A DNA stretch of 64,000 nt from an uncultured Bacteroides sp. (GCA_949294185.1 CASFGA010000002.1:186001-250000); one strand, 5' to 3'; positions 26,859 to 34,511 are shown, numbered from the stretch's first letter. Program-made: numbers and translations. Notes: generated by a model not told the origin, from the sequence alone.

Positions 26859-26865
26859 CAAATTA
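26859..26865 (-). promoter_or_regulatory. Candidate -7 element of fusA2
   Basis: Minus strand TAATTTG, 61 bases before the start. Same 7-mer as before lpxD and the 58-residue gene; no convincing -33 box, which would fit an activator-dependent promoter. Confidence 0.35.
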
Positions 26866-26946
26866 GGGATTATAATCGGGAAAAGCAATAAAAACTTTCG
26901 TGTTACTCAACATGTTTTCAGAAAGGACACTTCTTTTGATGCCTTC

Positions 26947-26992
26947 AAAAAAGCAGCCGGCTCCTGACAAAAACTTTTTTTGACAGGAGCCG
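26947..26992 (-). terminator. Rho-independent terminator of the TerB/DnaJ gene
   Basis: Arms CGGCTCCTG (26958-26966) and CAGGAGCCG (26984-26992); the minus strand continues GCTGCTTTTTTG. Confidence 0.75.
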
Positions 26993-27023
26993 ACAAGACT
27001 TTTACCTTATCCTACAGCGGGGT

Positions 27024-27800
27024 TCACTTCATCCCTCTGGCCTTATAGATGCGCTCTTTCGCACTGTTGATCTGCTGGAATTTTTCTTCAGCCGCCTTAC
27101 GGATGTCTTCGCCCAATGTCGCCACACGGTCGGGATGATGCTTCAGGGCCAGACGCCGGTATGCCGCACGCACTTCCTCGTCAGTGGCCGACGGTTCCAC
27201 TTCGAGCACCTTATAAGCATCCGCCAGTGAATCGCTCTTCAGACTGAGCATCGACTCGACTTCCCGCAAGGAAAGTCCCATAGCAAGAGCCACTTCCTTC
27301 AGGGCATCTATTTCCGCCTGACAGACACTCCCGTCGCTTTGGGCTATCTTGGCAAGGAAACTCAACATTTGCAGCCGCTCTTCATAAGTAAGATTAGCCG
27401 CAATCTGAGCCCCGCAGTCATGAATCGTGTTTTTGAAGGCCATCGGGTCTGTCCGCTCCATACGCTTGCGCTCTTCGAAAAGGTTCAACAGAATCTGTTC
27501 GCCTTCGGAAACAGCCGCCTCCCCAAAATTCACCCGCAGGAACTGGCGGACAAACTCCATTTCACTATGCATGACACGCCCGTCGGCCCGCATGATATAC
27601 GAGGCCATCACCAGCATCGAAAAAAGAAAACTGTTCCGCTGCCCGGTATATCCGCCATAACCGCCGGTTTCTCCGCCTGACTGTCCGGAAATATCCGTGG
27701 CCTTGTCAAACAAAGAGCCTAACGCATAACCGGCCAATGCGCCCAAAGGGCCGCCGGCCATAAATCCCATGATTCCGCCAATCCATTTTCCTAATCCCAT
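27024..27800 (-). CDS. TerB and DnaJ domain protein (DjlA-like co-chaperone)
   Basis: 258 residues. A Gly-rich hydrophobic N-terminus (GLGKWIGGIMGFMAGGPLGA, residues 2-21) could be a membrane-insertion or glycine-zipper segment. Residues 50-180 form a TerB-like helical domain (FSMLVMASYIMRADGRVMHS). Residues 193-255 are a J domain with the HPD loop (LALKHHPDRVATLGED), which stimulates Hsp70 ATPase. The same layout of N-terminal hydrophobic segment, TerB and J domain is that of DjlA. Single-gene transcript with its own promoter and terminator. The partner Hsp70 is not in the window. Confidence 0.85.
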   Translation of the reverse strand: MGLGKWIGGIMGFMAGGPLGALAGYALGSLFDKATDISGQSGGETGGYGGYTGQRNSFLFSMLVMASYIMRADGRVMHSEMEFVRQFLRVNFGEAAVSEGEQILLNLFEERKRMERTDPMAFKNTIHDCGAQIAANLTYEERLQMLSFLAKIAQSDGSVCQAEIDALKEVALAMGLSLREVESMLSLKSDSLADAYKVLEVEPSATDEEVRAAYRRLALKHHPDRVATLGEDIRKAAEEKFQQINSAKERIYKARGMK

Positions 27801-27826
27801 ATCAGTTCAGTCTTTTTATTTCATGG

Positions 27827-27858
27827 CAAAAATAAAGAATCCCCTCTAAAAACACAAA
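27827..27858 (-). promoter_or_regulatory. Promoter of the TerB/DnaJ gene, overlapping the malY terminator
   Basis: Minus strand TTTG (27858-27855), 20 bases, TATTTTTG (27834-27827), then 26 bases to the start. The -33 box lies in the loop of the hairpin at 27841-27872. Confidence 0.6.
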
Positions 27859-27872
27859 TGCTTTCAGAGGGG
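27841..27872 (-). terminator. Terminator hairpin after malY
   Basis: Arms CCCCTCT (27841-27847) and AGAGGGG (27866-27872), loop of 18 bases; the minus strand continues ATTCTTTATTTTTG. It lies 17 bases after the malY stop. Confidence 0.65.
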
Positions 27873-27888
27873 AGTTACAAAATCCGCA

Positions 27889-29052
27889 TCATTTCCCGCA
27901 CACGTATTTGCAGAAGCGATTCAGTCCTTCCTCCAGTACCGAACGCGGACAGGCTATATTCCAGCGCATGAAACCTTCGCCTTCCGCTCCATACATCGCA
28001 CCGGCATTCAGCCACAGTCTGCTTTCCTTCATCAGATTCCGCTCCAGTTCCTCCGAACTTTGATGCAGCGGCGAACAGTCCATCCATACCAGATAAGTCC
28101 CTTCAAGCCTGCTTACAGGGAACTGGGGCAGATACTTCCGGCAGAAGTCACGCATCCACAAATAGTTTCCCTTCAGATAGTCGAGCAGCTGCACGAGCCA
28201 TTCCTCTCCTTCATTGTATGCCGCAATCGTCGCCAAAACGCCAAACGGATTCACATCGCACACCTCATTGATGTTGATTGCCTTGTCAATCTTCCGGCGC
28301 ACCTCTTCATCCGGAGCTACAATGTTTGCGATTTGCAGTCCCGCCATGTTAAAAGCCTTACTGGGGGATATGCATGTCACCGACCGGGCGGCAAACTCTT
28401 CCGATATGGAAGCGAACGGAATGTATCTGTATTCCGGAAAAACCAGTTCGCAGTGAATTTCGTCCGAAATTATCATCACATCATGACGGAAACAAATCTC
28501 CCCCATCCGTGTCAGTTCCTCCTGCGTCCAGACTCTTCCCGCCGGATTATGCGGATTGCACAACAGGAAAAGCTTCACCTTCGGGTCGGACACCTTCTGT
28601 TCCAAGTCTTCAAAATCCATTTTCCAGGTATCTTCCACCCTAACCAACGGGTTACTTACAAGCGTACATCCGTTATTGCGAATCGAAGAAAAGAAGCAGT
28701 TATAGACAGGAGTCTGCACCACCACCTTGTCGCCCGGCACAGTCAGCGCCTTGATTATGGCAGAAAGGGCAGGCACGACTCCCGATGTATAGATCATCCG
28801 TTCCCTCCGGATTTTCCACCCGTGCCGCCTGCCGAACCAATTGATGACCGCATCGTAATAAGCGTCGGGAACGCGCGTATATCCAAAGATACCATGAGAA
28901 ACACGCTTCTGCAAGGCTTCCACAATGGCAGGTGCCGTACGGAAATCCATATCAGCCACCCACATCGGAAGCACTTCCCCGTCTGCCGCACTGTCCCATT
29001 TATAAGAAAGCGTATTGCGGCGAGGCACTATCTCATCGAAATTATATTTCAT
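27889..29052 (-). CDS. PLP-dependent C-S lyase / aminotransferase, MalY-PatB type
   Basis: 387 residues; fold type I PLP enzyme. It begins with the MalY/PatB pattern YNFDEIVPRRNTLSYKWD and WVADMDF (residues 31-37). The cofactor Lys is in ISPSKAFNMAGLQ (about 229-241) and the phosphate-binding segment in SGVVPALSAI (about 90-99). The Arg that binds the substrate carboxylate is in FMRWNIACPRS near the end. The family cleaves cystathionine, cysteine and related C-S compounds to pyruvate, ammonia and thiol; E. coli MalY also represses the mal genes. It lies 9 bases after the DUF3737 gene, so both are transcribed together. The true substrate cannot be read from the sequence. Confidence 0.88.
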   Translation of the reverse strand: MKYNFDEIVPRRNTLSYKWDSAADGEVLPMWVADMDFRTAPAIVEALQKRVSHGIFGYTRVPDAYYDAVINWFGRRHGWKIRRERMIYTSGVVPALSAIIKALTVPGDKVVVQTPVYNCFFSSIRNNGCTLVSNPLVRVEDTWKMDFEDLEQKVSDPKVKLFLLCNPHNPAGRVWTQEELTRMGEICFRHDVMIISDEIHCELVFPEYRYIPFASISEEFAARSVTCISPSKAFNMAGLQIANIVAPDEEVRRKIDKAININEVCDVNPFGVLATIAAYNEGEEWLVQLLDYLKGNYLWMRDFCRKYLPQFPVSRLEGTYLVWMDCSPLHQSSEELERNLMKESRLWLNAGAMYGAEGEGFMRWNIACPRSVLEEGLNRFCKYVCGK

Positions 29053-29061
29053 AAAGCCGTT

Positions 29062-29910
29062 TCAGTTTTTCCACAATCTCAATTCGCAGTCAGCCGGAGC
29101 CTTGATATTTCCGTCCAGAATAATCTCACCATAGCTTTCTGCCGTAATGCTTCCAGTGCGCGGGTTCTTCACACTGTGTATCGGGCTCTTAACGGTGGCC
29201 TGCACACTGCTGTATTCAAAAGACAAATCGCAATCGTCGGCCATCACACAGTTCTCCATCACCAGACCATGGGCATAACACAGCGGTTGGGTACCGGATA
29301 TCTTACAGTTTACCAGGCGCAAATTTCTGGAATGCCAACCCAAATACTCGCCTTCCAGTTCAGAATCGTAAACTGTAACGTTCTCTGTATTCCAGAAAGC
29401 ATCTTTCGAATCAATGACAGCATTGTGGATTTCCACATTCTTACAATACTGGAAAGAATAATTGCCCTGCTGGCGGTAGTTTTCTATGCGGATATTTTCA
29501 CTGTGCATAAAGAGATAATCGGCGTGAGCCACTTCCACATTCTTCAATTCAACGTTCTTGCAGTGCCAAAGCGTTTCCTGAGCATCCGGTATCCGCACAT
29601 TTTCCAGGCGGATGCCGTCCATTTCACGAAACATCTTCGGAGCATCTACCTGCGTATCCGTCATCTCCAGATTGCGCGAATACCACAAGGCAGCACGCGC
29701 ACCTTCGGCAAACAGACACTTCCTGACCACAAAACCATCCACATGCCAGAAAGGATACTTCCCTTCAAAGCGACAATTCACCGCTTCAATATTGCTGCAT
29801 TCCTTTAAAGCCGATTCTCCGGCATGTATCACCACGTTTTCCAGATACAGGTCATGCGATGCAAACAGAGGACGTTCGCCTCCATATTCTTTATTCCTTA
29901 TCTCTTCCAT
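29062..29910 (-). CDS. DUF3737 right-handed beta-helix protein
   Basis: 282 residues, no signal peptide or membrane helix, so cytoplasmic. The protein is a chain of short imperfect repeats of the type hydrophobic-x-N-V/C-x-hydrophobic (ENVRIPDAQETLWHCKNVEL), a pattern expected for a right-handed parallel beta-helix. It matches DUF3737, whose function is not known. The C-terminus ends in short strands (KAPADCELRLWKN). First gene of an operon with the MalY-type lyase. The paired 14-bp repeats at 29976-30010 end 66 bases before its start, next to a TATTTTTG promoter element (29944-29951), which suggests control by the AraC regulator at 31692. Confidence 0.8.
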   Translation of the reverse strand: MEEIRNKEYGGERPLFASHDLYLENVVIHAGESALKECSNIEAVNCRFEGKYPFWHVDGFVVRKCLFAEGARAALWYSRNLEMTDTQVDAPKMFREMDGIRLENVRIPDAQETLWHCKNVELKNVEVAHADYLFMHSENIRIENYRQQGNYSFQYCKNVEIHNAVIDSKDAFWNTENVTVYDSELEGEYLGWHSRNLRLVNCKISGTQPLCYAHGLVMENCVMADDCDLSFEYSSVQATVKSPIHSVKNPRTGSITAESYGEIILDGNIKAPADCELRLWKN

Positions 29911-29943
29911 CTTTATATTATTTATACATTGATCTTCATGCTA

Positions 29944-29951
29944 CAAAAATA
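29944..29951 (-). promoter_or_regulatory. Bacteroides-type -7 element of DUF3737-malY
   Basis: Minus strand TATTTTTG, 33 bases before the start. No TTTG at -33; instead the paired direct repeats start 24 bases upstream, the usual place for an activator that replaces the -33 contact. Confidence 0.5.
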
Positions 29952-29975
29952 AGTTTTTACCCGCTGTCCCGCCAT

Positions 29976-30010
29976 AAACAAATTACAGATGATATGACCC
30001 TAATTACGGA
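29976..30010. promoter_or_regulatory. Paired direct repeats upstream of DUF3737-malY (candidate AraC operator)
   Basis: AAACAAATTACAGA (29976-29989) and ACCCTAATTACGGA (29997-30010), start-to-start 21 bases, i.e. two helical turns on one face of DNA. The same pair with the same spacing occurs at 31570-31604 beside the AraC gene. The distal copy abuts the stop codon of the MATE gene. Confidence 0.6.
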
Positions 30011-31435
30011 TTATATTTTCTTCATCCAGTTTCCCTTTTCCAGGCGTATCAGGAATATAAGTCCCCGGAAACACAGCTCGATGCACATAGCCAGCCATAC
30101 TCCCTTCAATCCCATAGAGGGAGCAAGCGAAGCTGCAAGAGTCAGCCGGACTGCCCAAATGCTGAAAAAGTTCATGACACAAGGGATGATTGTGCTGCCC
30201 GCACCGACAAACACACCATAAGCCACAATAGCCGCAGCAAACATCGGTTCTGCAAAAGCTTCTATACGCAGGGCCATCACTCCCAGCGAAAGGACTTCCG
30301 CATCCGGAGTCATCACTCCAATTATTACAGGAGCCGCCAAATACATTATTACTCCCATAAGCCCCATGATAGTCATGCCCATCAGCACCGTTATGCGGGC
30401 GAAACGGCGCGTCAGATCCCTGCGTCCCGCCCCCAGACTTTGACCTACCAAAGTCGTAGCCGCATCCGCAATGCCATAGCCAGGCATATAGCAAAGACTT
30501 TCCGCTGTAATGGCGAAAGAATTGGCCGCTATGGAAAAGATTCCCAACGGTGCAACAATGACTGTCGTCATTATCTGTGCGCCGCAAATGACGGCATGCT
30601 CGATTCCCATCGGCAGTCCAATGTGAAGAGCCTTTCTGACAGTCGTCTTACGCAAGAGGAAACTGCCGCGCTCCCTACTTAAATTCAGGTCAGAAGAACG
30701 GGTGCAAAGAAACCATGTCATAAGTCCCGCCGTAACCAGCTCGGCAAGTCCGGTGCCTAAGGCAGCACCTGCCACTTTCATTCCCGCTCCCGGCATAAAA
30801 AAAGAAAGACCAAACCAACACACTTCACGCGAAGGAAATATCAAAAGATAATTGAAAATCACGTCAAGCACACACATCAGCACGCTCAACATGCTCGGTA
30901 TACGCATATTGCCGCTACAGCGCAACATGCCGCCCGAAAGAAAATTAAGCTGCAAAAGAGGAAGAAAAGAAGAATAAACAAGAAAATAAAGCGACGAATC
31001 GTCGCAAATCGAAGCATCCCCACCCAACCAGTGCGGCAAAGCCCCGCTAATGAAGATTCCAACGGCGGCCAACATGAAGACAAAAAGTTGTGTGGCCACC
31101 AATGCCTGACGAAGTATGACACGGGCCAACTTCATATCACCCGCTCCTATGGCATGGGCCACCTGAACCGAGAATCCCGTGGCGCAAGCACCGCACAAAC
31201 CACTGAAAAGCCAAGTCGTGGTCGACACCAGACCGATGGAAGCCGAGGCTTCCGCTCCCAGACTTCCAACCATAGAAGCATCGATATACTGCATGGCTAT
31301 GGACGAGAACTGAGCAACAATGGCCGGAACACTAAGCTGAACAGTCAATTTCAACTGCTGGCCCAATGTCATCGAACGCCCTTCGCGGATTAATGCCAAC
31401 AAGCCCTCTGCGTTATTTAACTTTCCTTCCGTCAT
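30011..31435 (-). CDS. MATE-family multidrug/metabolite exporter
   Basis: 474 residues from the ATG at 31435 (MTEGKLNN); a more upstream frame start lies in the promoter at 31476-31505. About 12 membrane helices in two homologous halves. The first half starts with LTVQLSVPAIVAQFSSIAMQ, a typical MATE opening (about residues 30-49), and IGVVG-like turns are replaced by SLGAEASASIG. MATE pumps exchange drugs or metabolites for sodium or protons. Divergent from the AraC regulator at 31692, with shared operator repeats between. The nearest downstream genes (DUF3737-malY) appear to belong to the same regulon. Substrate not predictable. Confidence 0.88.
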   Translation of the reverse strand: MTEGKLNNAEGLLALIREGRSMTLGQQLKLTVQLSVPAIVAQFSSIAMQYIDASMVGSLGAEASASIGLVSTTTWLFSGLCGACATGFSVQVAHAIGAGDMKLARVILRQALVATQLFVFMLAAVGIFISGALPHWLGGDASICDDSSLYFLVYSSFLPLLQLNFLSGGMLRCSGNMRIPSMLSVLMCVLDVIFNYLLIFPSREVCWFGLSFFMPGAGMKVAGAALGTGLAELVTAGLMTWFLCTRSSDLNLSRERGSFLLRKTTVRKALHIGLPMGIEHAVICGAQIMTTVIVAPLGIFSIAANSFAITAESLCYMPGYGIADAATTLVGQSLGAGRRDLTRRFARITVLMGMTIMGLMGVIMYLAAPVIIGVMTPDAEVLSLGVMALRIEAFAEPMFAAAIVAYGVFVGAGSTIIPCVMNFFSIWAVRLTLAASLAPSMGLKGVWLAMCIELCFRGLIFLIRLEKGNWMKKI

Positions 31436-31475
31436 GACAAACAGTTCCCTTTTACAAGTCTCATTTTTCAAGGTG

Positions 31476-31505
31476 CAAAGATAAATACGAAAAGCCAAAC
31501 ACAAA
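31476..31505 (-). promoter_or_regulatory. Promoter of the MATE exporter gene
   Basis: Minus strand TTTG (31505-31502), 18 bases, TATCTTTG (31483-31476), then 40 bases to the start. Confidence 0.65.
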
Positions 31506-31569
31506 CAAACGAGCGGCATACTTTATCATTAAAAAACCCGAACAAGTTTTTTTGTCTTTTAAACACATT

Positions 31570-31604
31570 ACCCTTATTACGGAGATAACAACCCAAATTA
31601 CAGA
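31570..31604. promoter_or_regulatory. Paired direct repeats between MATE and AraC genes (candidate AraC operator)
   Basis: ACCCTTATTACGGA (31570-31583) and ACCCAAATTACAGA (31591-31604), start-to-start 21 bases. The consensus with the 29976-30010 pair is AnnCnnATTACRGA. The pair lies 40 bases upstream of the AraC -7 element and 87 bases upstream of the MATE -7 element. Confidence 0.65.
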
Positions 31605-31643
31605 ATCGCGGCATGGAAGCAGACAAGCTAAAATTTTTATTCC

Positions 31644-31651
31644 TACCTTTG
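31644..31651 (+). promoter_or_regulatory. Bacteroides-type -7 element of the AraC gene
   Basis: TACCTTTG, 40 bases before the start at 31692; the -33 position is AT-rich without TTTG. Confidence 0.55.
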
Positions 31652-31691
31652 CAGCAGAAGACAACAGGTCAGCACAAGATTTTGATAATTC

Positions 31692-32591
31692 ATGAAAGAA
31701 ATTCTGGATATAAAGACGGTACATCAATGCAATTGTTGCTTGGGATGCCAGACGCTTCATCCGTTGGCCAGCGTGATACGGTTGGAAGATAAAGCCGATG
31801 TAAAGCAGCATGGCATCCGCTTCGACTTCTATACCATCCTGCTAATCGAGAACGACAAAGGGGGCTGTTGCTGCTGCGGACGCAAATCTTATGACTTTTC
31901 GTATGCCACTATGGTGTTCCTGCCTCCCGAACAGACATTCGACATGACATGCAAGCGCGTGCTTCCACAATGCGGATGGCTGCTTGCCTTTCATCCCGAC
32001 CTGCTTCACGGCACCAATCTGAAAGAAAGCATCGGGCAATATACATTTTTCCATTATCGGAAAGAAGAAGCACTCCATCTGTCGGTACGGGAAAAAGACA
32101 AGATAACCGAATGCCTGCAAGAAATGGACAGCGAGCTTCATCATCCGATCGACCGGCACAGCCAGATACTTATCTCGCGATATATCGAACTGCTGCTGGA
32201 CTACTGTTCCCGGTTCTACGAACGCCAGTTCATCACGCGCGAGAACAAGAACAAACGGCTCATCAGACAGGCAGACAATCTGCTGGACAAATATATCAGC
32301 TCGGGCACATTAAGCGGCGGAACATTTCCCACTGCCCAATATTGCGCCGAGCGGCTAAAGCTTTCCCCTCATTACTTCGAGGACTTGCTGAAATTTGAAA
32401 CAGGCAAGACCCTGGCCGAATACTTTCAAGCCAAGCGTCTGGAAGCCGCCAGACACATGCTTGCCGAAAGAAGCGACACGCCGGCAGCCATATCATCGCT
32501 GCTGGGCTTTTCAAGCGTACAGCAATTCTGCCTGTGGTTTAAAAGAATCACCGGTTCGTTTCCGAACGAATACAGAAGCCAACAAAACTGA
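31692..32591 (+). CDS. AraC-family transcription regulator with N-terminal cysteine clusters
   Basis: 299 residues. The last 105 or so residues form the double helix-turn-helix DNA-binding domain: AQYCAERLKLSPHYFEDLLK (first helix-turn-helix, about 222-241) and AAISSLLGFSSVQQFCLWFK (second), ending FPNEYRSQQN. Residues 25-130 look like a cupin-type sensor. Two cysteine clusters are unusual: C13, C15, C16 and C19 at the N-terminus, and four consecutive cysteines C59-C62 inside a strand of the sensor (KGGCCCCGRKSYDF). They suggest metal, thiol or electrophile sensing. Divergent from the MATE exporter, with paired repeats between. Confidence 0.85.
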   Translation: MKEILDIKTVHQCNCCLGCQTLHPLASVIRLEDKADVKQHGIRFDFYTILLIENDKGGCCCCGRKSYDFSYATMVFLPPEQTFDMTCKRVLPQCGWLLAFHPDLLHGTNLKESIGQYTFFHYRKEEALHLSVREKDKITECLQEMDSELHHPIDRHSQILISRYIELLLDYCSRFYERQFITRENKNKRLIRQADNLLDKYISSGTLSGGTFPTAQYCAERLKLSPHYFEDLLKFETGKTLAEYFQAKRLEAARHMLAERSDTPAAISSLLGFSSVQQFCLWFKRITGSFPNEYRSQQN

Positions 32592-32617
32592 ACCTAATCC
32601 TAATGACGACAACAACA

Positions 32618-32980
32618 ATGATTAAAGAATTTATCTTGGTTGGTCTTGGAGGTGCCTTAGGAAGCATCTCAAGATATACACTGACACTCCTTGCCGCCCA
32701 TCTGGCCATCGCGTCCGAATTGGCCACATTCGCCGCAAACATCATCGGGTCATTCCTGATAGGAATCCTTATCGCGGCAACCAAAGGAGACGCTTATCTG
32801 TTTGCGGCCATAGGCTTTTGCGGAGGCTTTACCACGTTTTCCACCTTTTCGGCGCAGGCCTTACAACTTTTTCAGGCAGGCCAGCGCCTCTCGGGCATTG
32901 TCTATATACTCACAAGCGTGATATGCGCACTTGCCTTTACCGCACTCGGACTCTGCTTAGGCGGGAAAATTTTCAAATAA
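32618..32980 (+). CDS. crcB: Fluoride ion transporter CrcB/Fluc
   Basis: 120 residues from the ATG at 32618 (MIKEFILVG); an ATG five codons upstream is possible. Four membrane helices. Family marks are GGALGSISRY (residues 11-20), the NIIGSFLIGI segment with the pore Asn (about 42-51) and the GGFTTFSTFS signature (about 69-78). Dual-topology dimers export fluoride across the inner membrane. It follows the AraC gene by about 26 bases and is closed by a terminator, so it may share that transcript. No fluoride riboswitch was recognised upstream. Confidence 0.93.
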   Translation: MIKEFILVGLGGALGSISRYTLTLLAAHLAIASELATFAANIIGSFLIGILIAATKGDAYLFAAIGFCGGFTTFSTFSAQALQLFQAGQRLSGIVYILTSVICALAFTALGLCLGGKIFK

Positions 32981-33008
32981 GCCCATTGCCGGCCACAAAC
33001 AAAACAAG

Positions 33009-33046
33009 TGTGGCAGTAAATCTCATTACTGCCACATTCTTTTTTC
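33009..33046. terminator. Terminator between crcB and the Spy-like gene
   Basis: TGTGGCAGTAA (33009-33019) pairs with TTACTGCCACA (33026-33036), then TTCTTTTTTC on the plus strand. The minus strand is also T-rich (CTTGTTTTG), so it may serve both sides. Confidence 0.8.
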
Positions 33047-33087
33047 ATCCTGCAAAAATAAGGAAAAGCCCGTATCCAAAACTCTTT

Positions 33088-33549
33088 TTACCTTTTGTTC
33101 TTTCCCTGTTTAGGTGAGCGTATGTCTTTCAGCAGCTCCCGGTGGAAACGCATCTCCGCCTTCTGAATCAGATAAATCTTCTCGGCCGACAGAAAGCGCT
33201 TGTACTTCCGCACATACTCCAATTCCATCCGGTCAACATCAATGCGAGCCTGAATCACATCTTCTACAATCTGGGCATATTCTTCTTCCGTTGTTTTTTC
33301 ATCTTTCCCTTTCCGCTGCTTTTGCCAGGCAGCTCTGTTGCATTCCTGCTTCTTGTCCTGCAACTCAAAATAAAGGGGGAAAAACTGTCTCGCCTCTTCA
33401 CTGCTCAACTGCGCCCGCTCCGTAATGAATTTCTGCTGATGCTGGCGAAACTCCTCCTTGCTCAATCGTGAAGACTGCGCCTGCAATCCCATGACGCAGG
33501 TCATTACAAGCAAAGCCAAAACATAAATCCTATTCTTCATCTTACACAT
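33088..33549 (-). CDS. Spy/CpxP-like periplasmic protein
   Basis: 153 residues. A signal peptide ends near QAQSS (residue 26). The rest is almost entirely helical, charged and rich in Glu, Gln, Lys and Arg (EEFRQHQQKFITERAQL), as in Spy/CpxP or heavy-metal-sensor-like helical proteins; no LTxxQ motif is clear, so the assignment is loose. The first ATG overlaps the upstream stop (TAATG), implying coupled translation; a second ATG three codons later is possible. Third gene of the sigma, membrane protein, Spy-like operon. Confidence 0.65.
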   Translation of the reverse strand: MCKMKNRIYVLALLVMTCVMGLQAQSSRLSKEEFRQHQQKFITERAQLSSEEARQFFPLYFELQDKKQECNRAAWQKQRKGKDEKTTEEEYAQIVEDVIQARIDVDRMELEYVRKYKRFLSAEKIYLIQKAEMRFHRELLKDIRSPKQGKNKR

Positions 33550-33920
33550 TAATAATATATGTTTGTATCGGCATCGGTGAGATACTGATATAAAGTATAA
33601 TCATCCATCATCGTCTCATTGATGATTCCGTCTATTATATATTCGTCACTAAACTCGGACGCATCGGTGGTTTCTGCATTTGTTTCCGGATTTTCTCCCA
33701 CGAACACCCGCACACTCAGCATCAGTCCGCAAAACATAGCAGCCATATATACCCACGGCTTGACGCGTTGCCATGTCGTTACTTTAGGAGCCTCACGAAA
33801 TTCTTTTTCCGGAAGCTGTTCCATCATACGTGCGGCAAATCCCTCGAAATACCCTTCGGGCACAGTGAAAGGATTATGGTTACCGCATCTTTTGCGCAAG
33901 TTTTTTTCTTCCTTCGTCAT
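33549..33920 (-). CDS. Single-pass membrane protein, candidate anti-sigma factor
   Basis: 123 residues. Residues 1-50 are charged and cytoplasmic-like (TVPEGYFEGFAARMMEQLPE), followed by one helix (WVYMAAMFCGLMLSVRVFV, about 56-74) and a very acidic outer tail (DEYIIDGIINETMMDDYTLY). It lies 45 bases after an ECF sigma gene, in the usual place of an anti-sigma factor, but no zinc-binding ZAS motif is present. Function is inferred from position only. Confidence 0.6.
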   Translation of the reverse strand: MTKEEKNLRKRCGNHNPFTVPEGYFEGFAARMMEQLPEKEFREAPKVTTWQRVKPWVYMAAMFCGLMLSVRVFVGENPETNAETTDASEFSDEYIIDGIINETMMDDYTLYQYLTDADTNIYY

Positions 33921-33965
33921 AATTTCACCTCCTTTGTTTATTAGATACCATAAATAGAAAAAGGT

Positions 33966-34511
33966 TTAATCATTTTGGCCGAAAAAGTCCTCTATTTTTT
34001 TCACCGCGTGATGATAAGAAGCTTTCAGGGCCCCGACACTCGTTCCGAGAATGTCCGAAATGTCTTCATACTTCATCTCCTGAAAATATTTCAGGTTGAA
34101 TATCATCCTTTGCTTTTCGGGAAGCCGGAGAACAGCCCGCTGAAATTGCTTCTGCACCTCGTCACCGTCAAAATAAGCATCGCTCTCCAACTTGTTGAGC
34201 AACGTTGAATCCACCTCGTCTATCGAAAGATTACGTTCCGCCCGCTGCTTGTTCAGAAAATTCAGACATTCATTCAAGGCGATACGATACAGCCAAGTCG
34301 ACAGTTTGGCCTCGCCGCGAAAATAGTCCAGATTGCTCCAAGCCTTTACAAACGTGTTCTGAAGCAAATCGTTGGCATCGTCATGCGAAACTACCATACG
34401 CCTGATCTGCCAGTAAAGCTGCTCACTATACATATTTACCACTCGTTCAAAAGCCTTGCGCTGCGTCTGCGGGTTCTGAAGCAAAGCGGTTATGTCATAT
34501 TCCTTATTCAT
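33966..34511 (-). CDS. ECF RNA polymerase sigma factor (RpoE-like)
   Basis: 181 residues. Region 2 contains DANDLLQNTFVKAWSNLDYF (about 44-63), the polymerase and -10 contact; region 4 contains LPEKQRMIFNLKYFQEMKYE and DILGTSVGALKASYHHAVKK (about 127-170). First gene of an operon with a candidate anti-sigma and a Spy-like periplasmic protein, a layout common in Bacteroidetes envelope-stress responses. The upstream 91 bases contain no TAnnTTTG box, so it may be self-regulated. Confidence 0.9.
   Translation of the reverse strand: MNKEYDITALLQNPQTQRKAFERVVNMYSEQLYWQIRRMVVSHDDANDLLQNTFVKAWSNLDYFRGEAKLSTWLYRIALNECLNFLNKQRAERNLSIDEVDSTLLNKLESDAYFDGDEVQKQFQRAVLRLPEKQRMIFNLKYFQEMKYEDISDILGTSVGALKASYHHAVKKIEDFFGQND

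Noticed and set aside
28060..29808. Plus-strand open frame of 582 codons
   Set aside because: Antisense to the MalY and DUF3737 genes, which have clear family motifs; the frame is rich in His and Arg as expected of a shadow.
32592..32617. Fluoride riboswitch before crcB
   Set aside because: Too little space after the AraC gene and no pseudoknot-like pairing seen.
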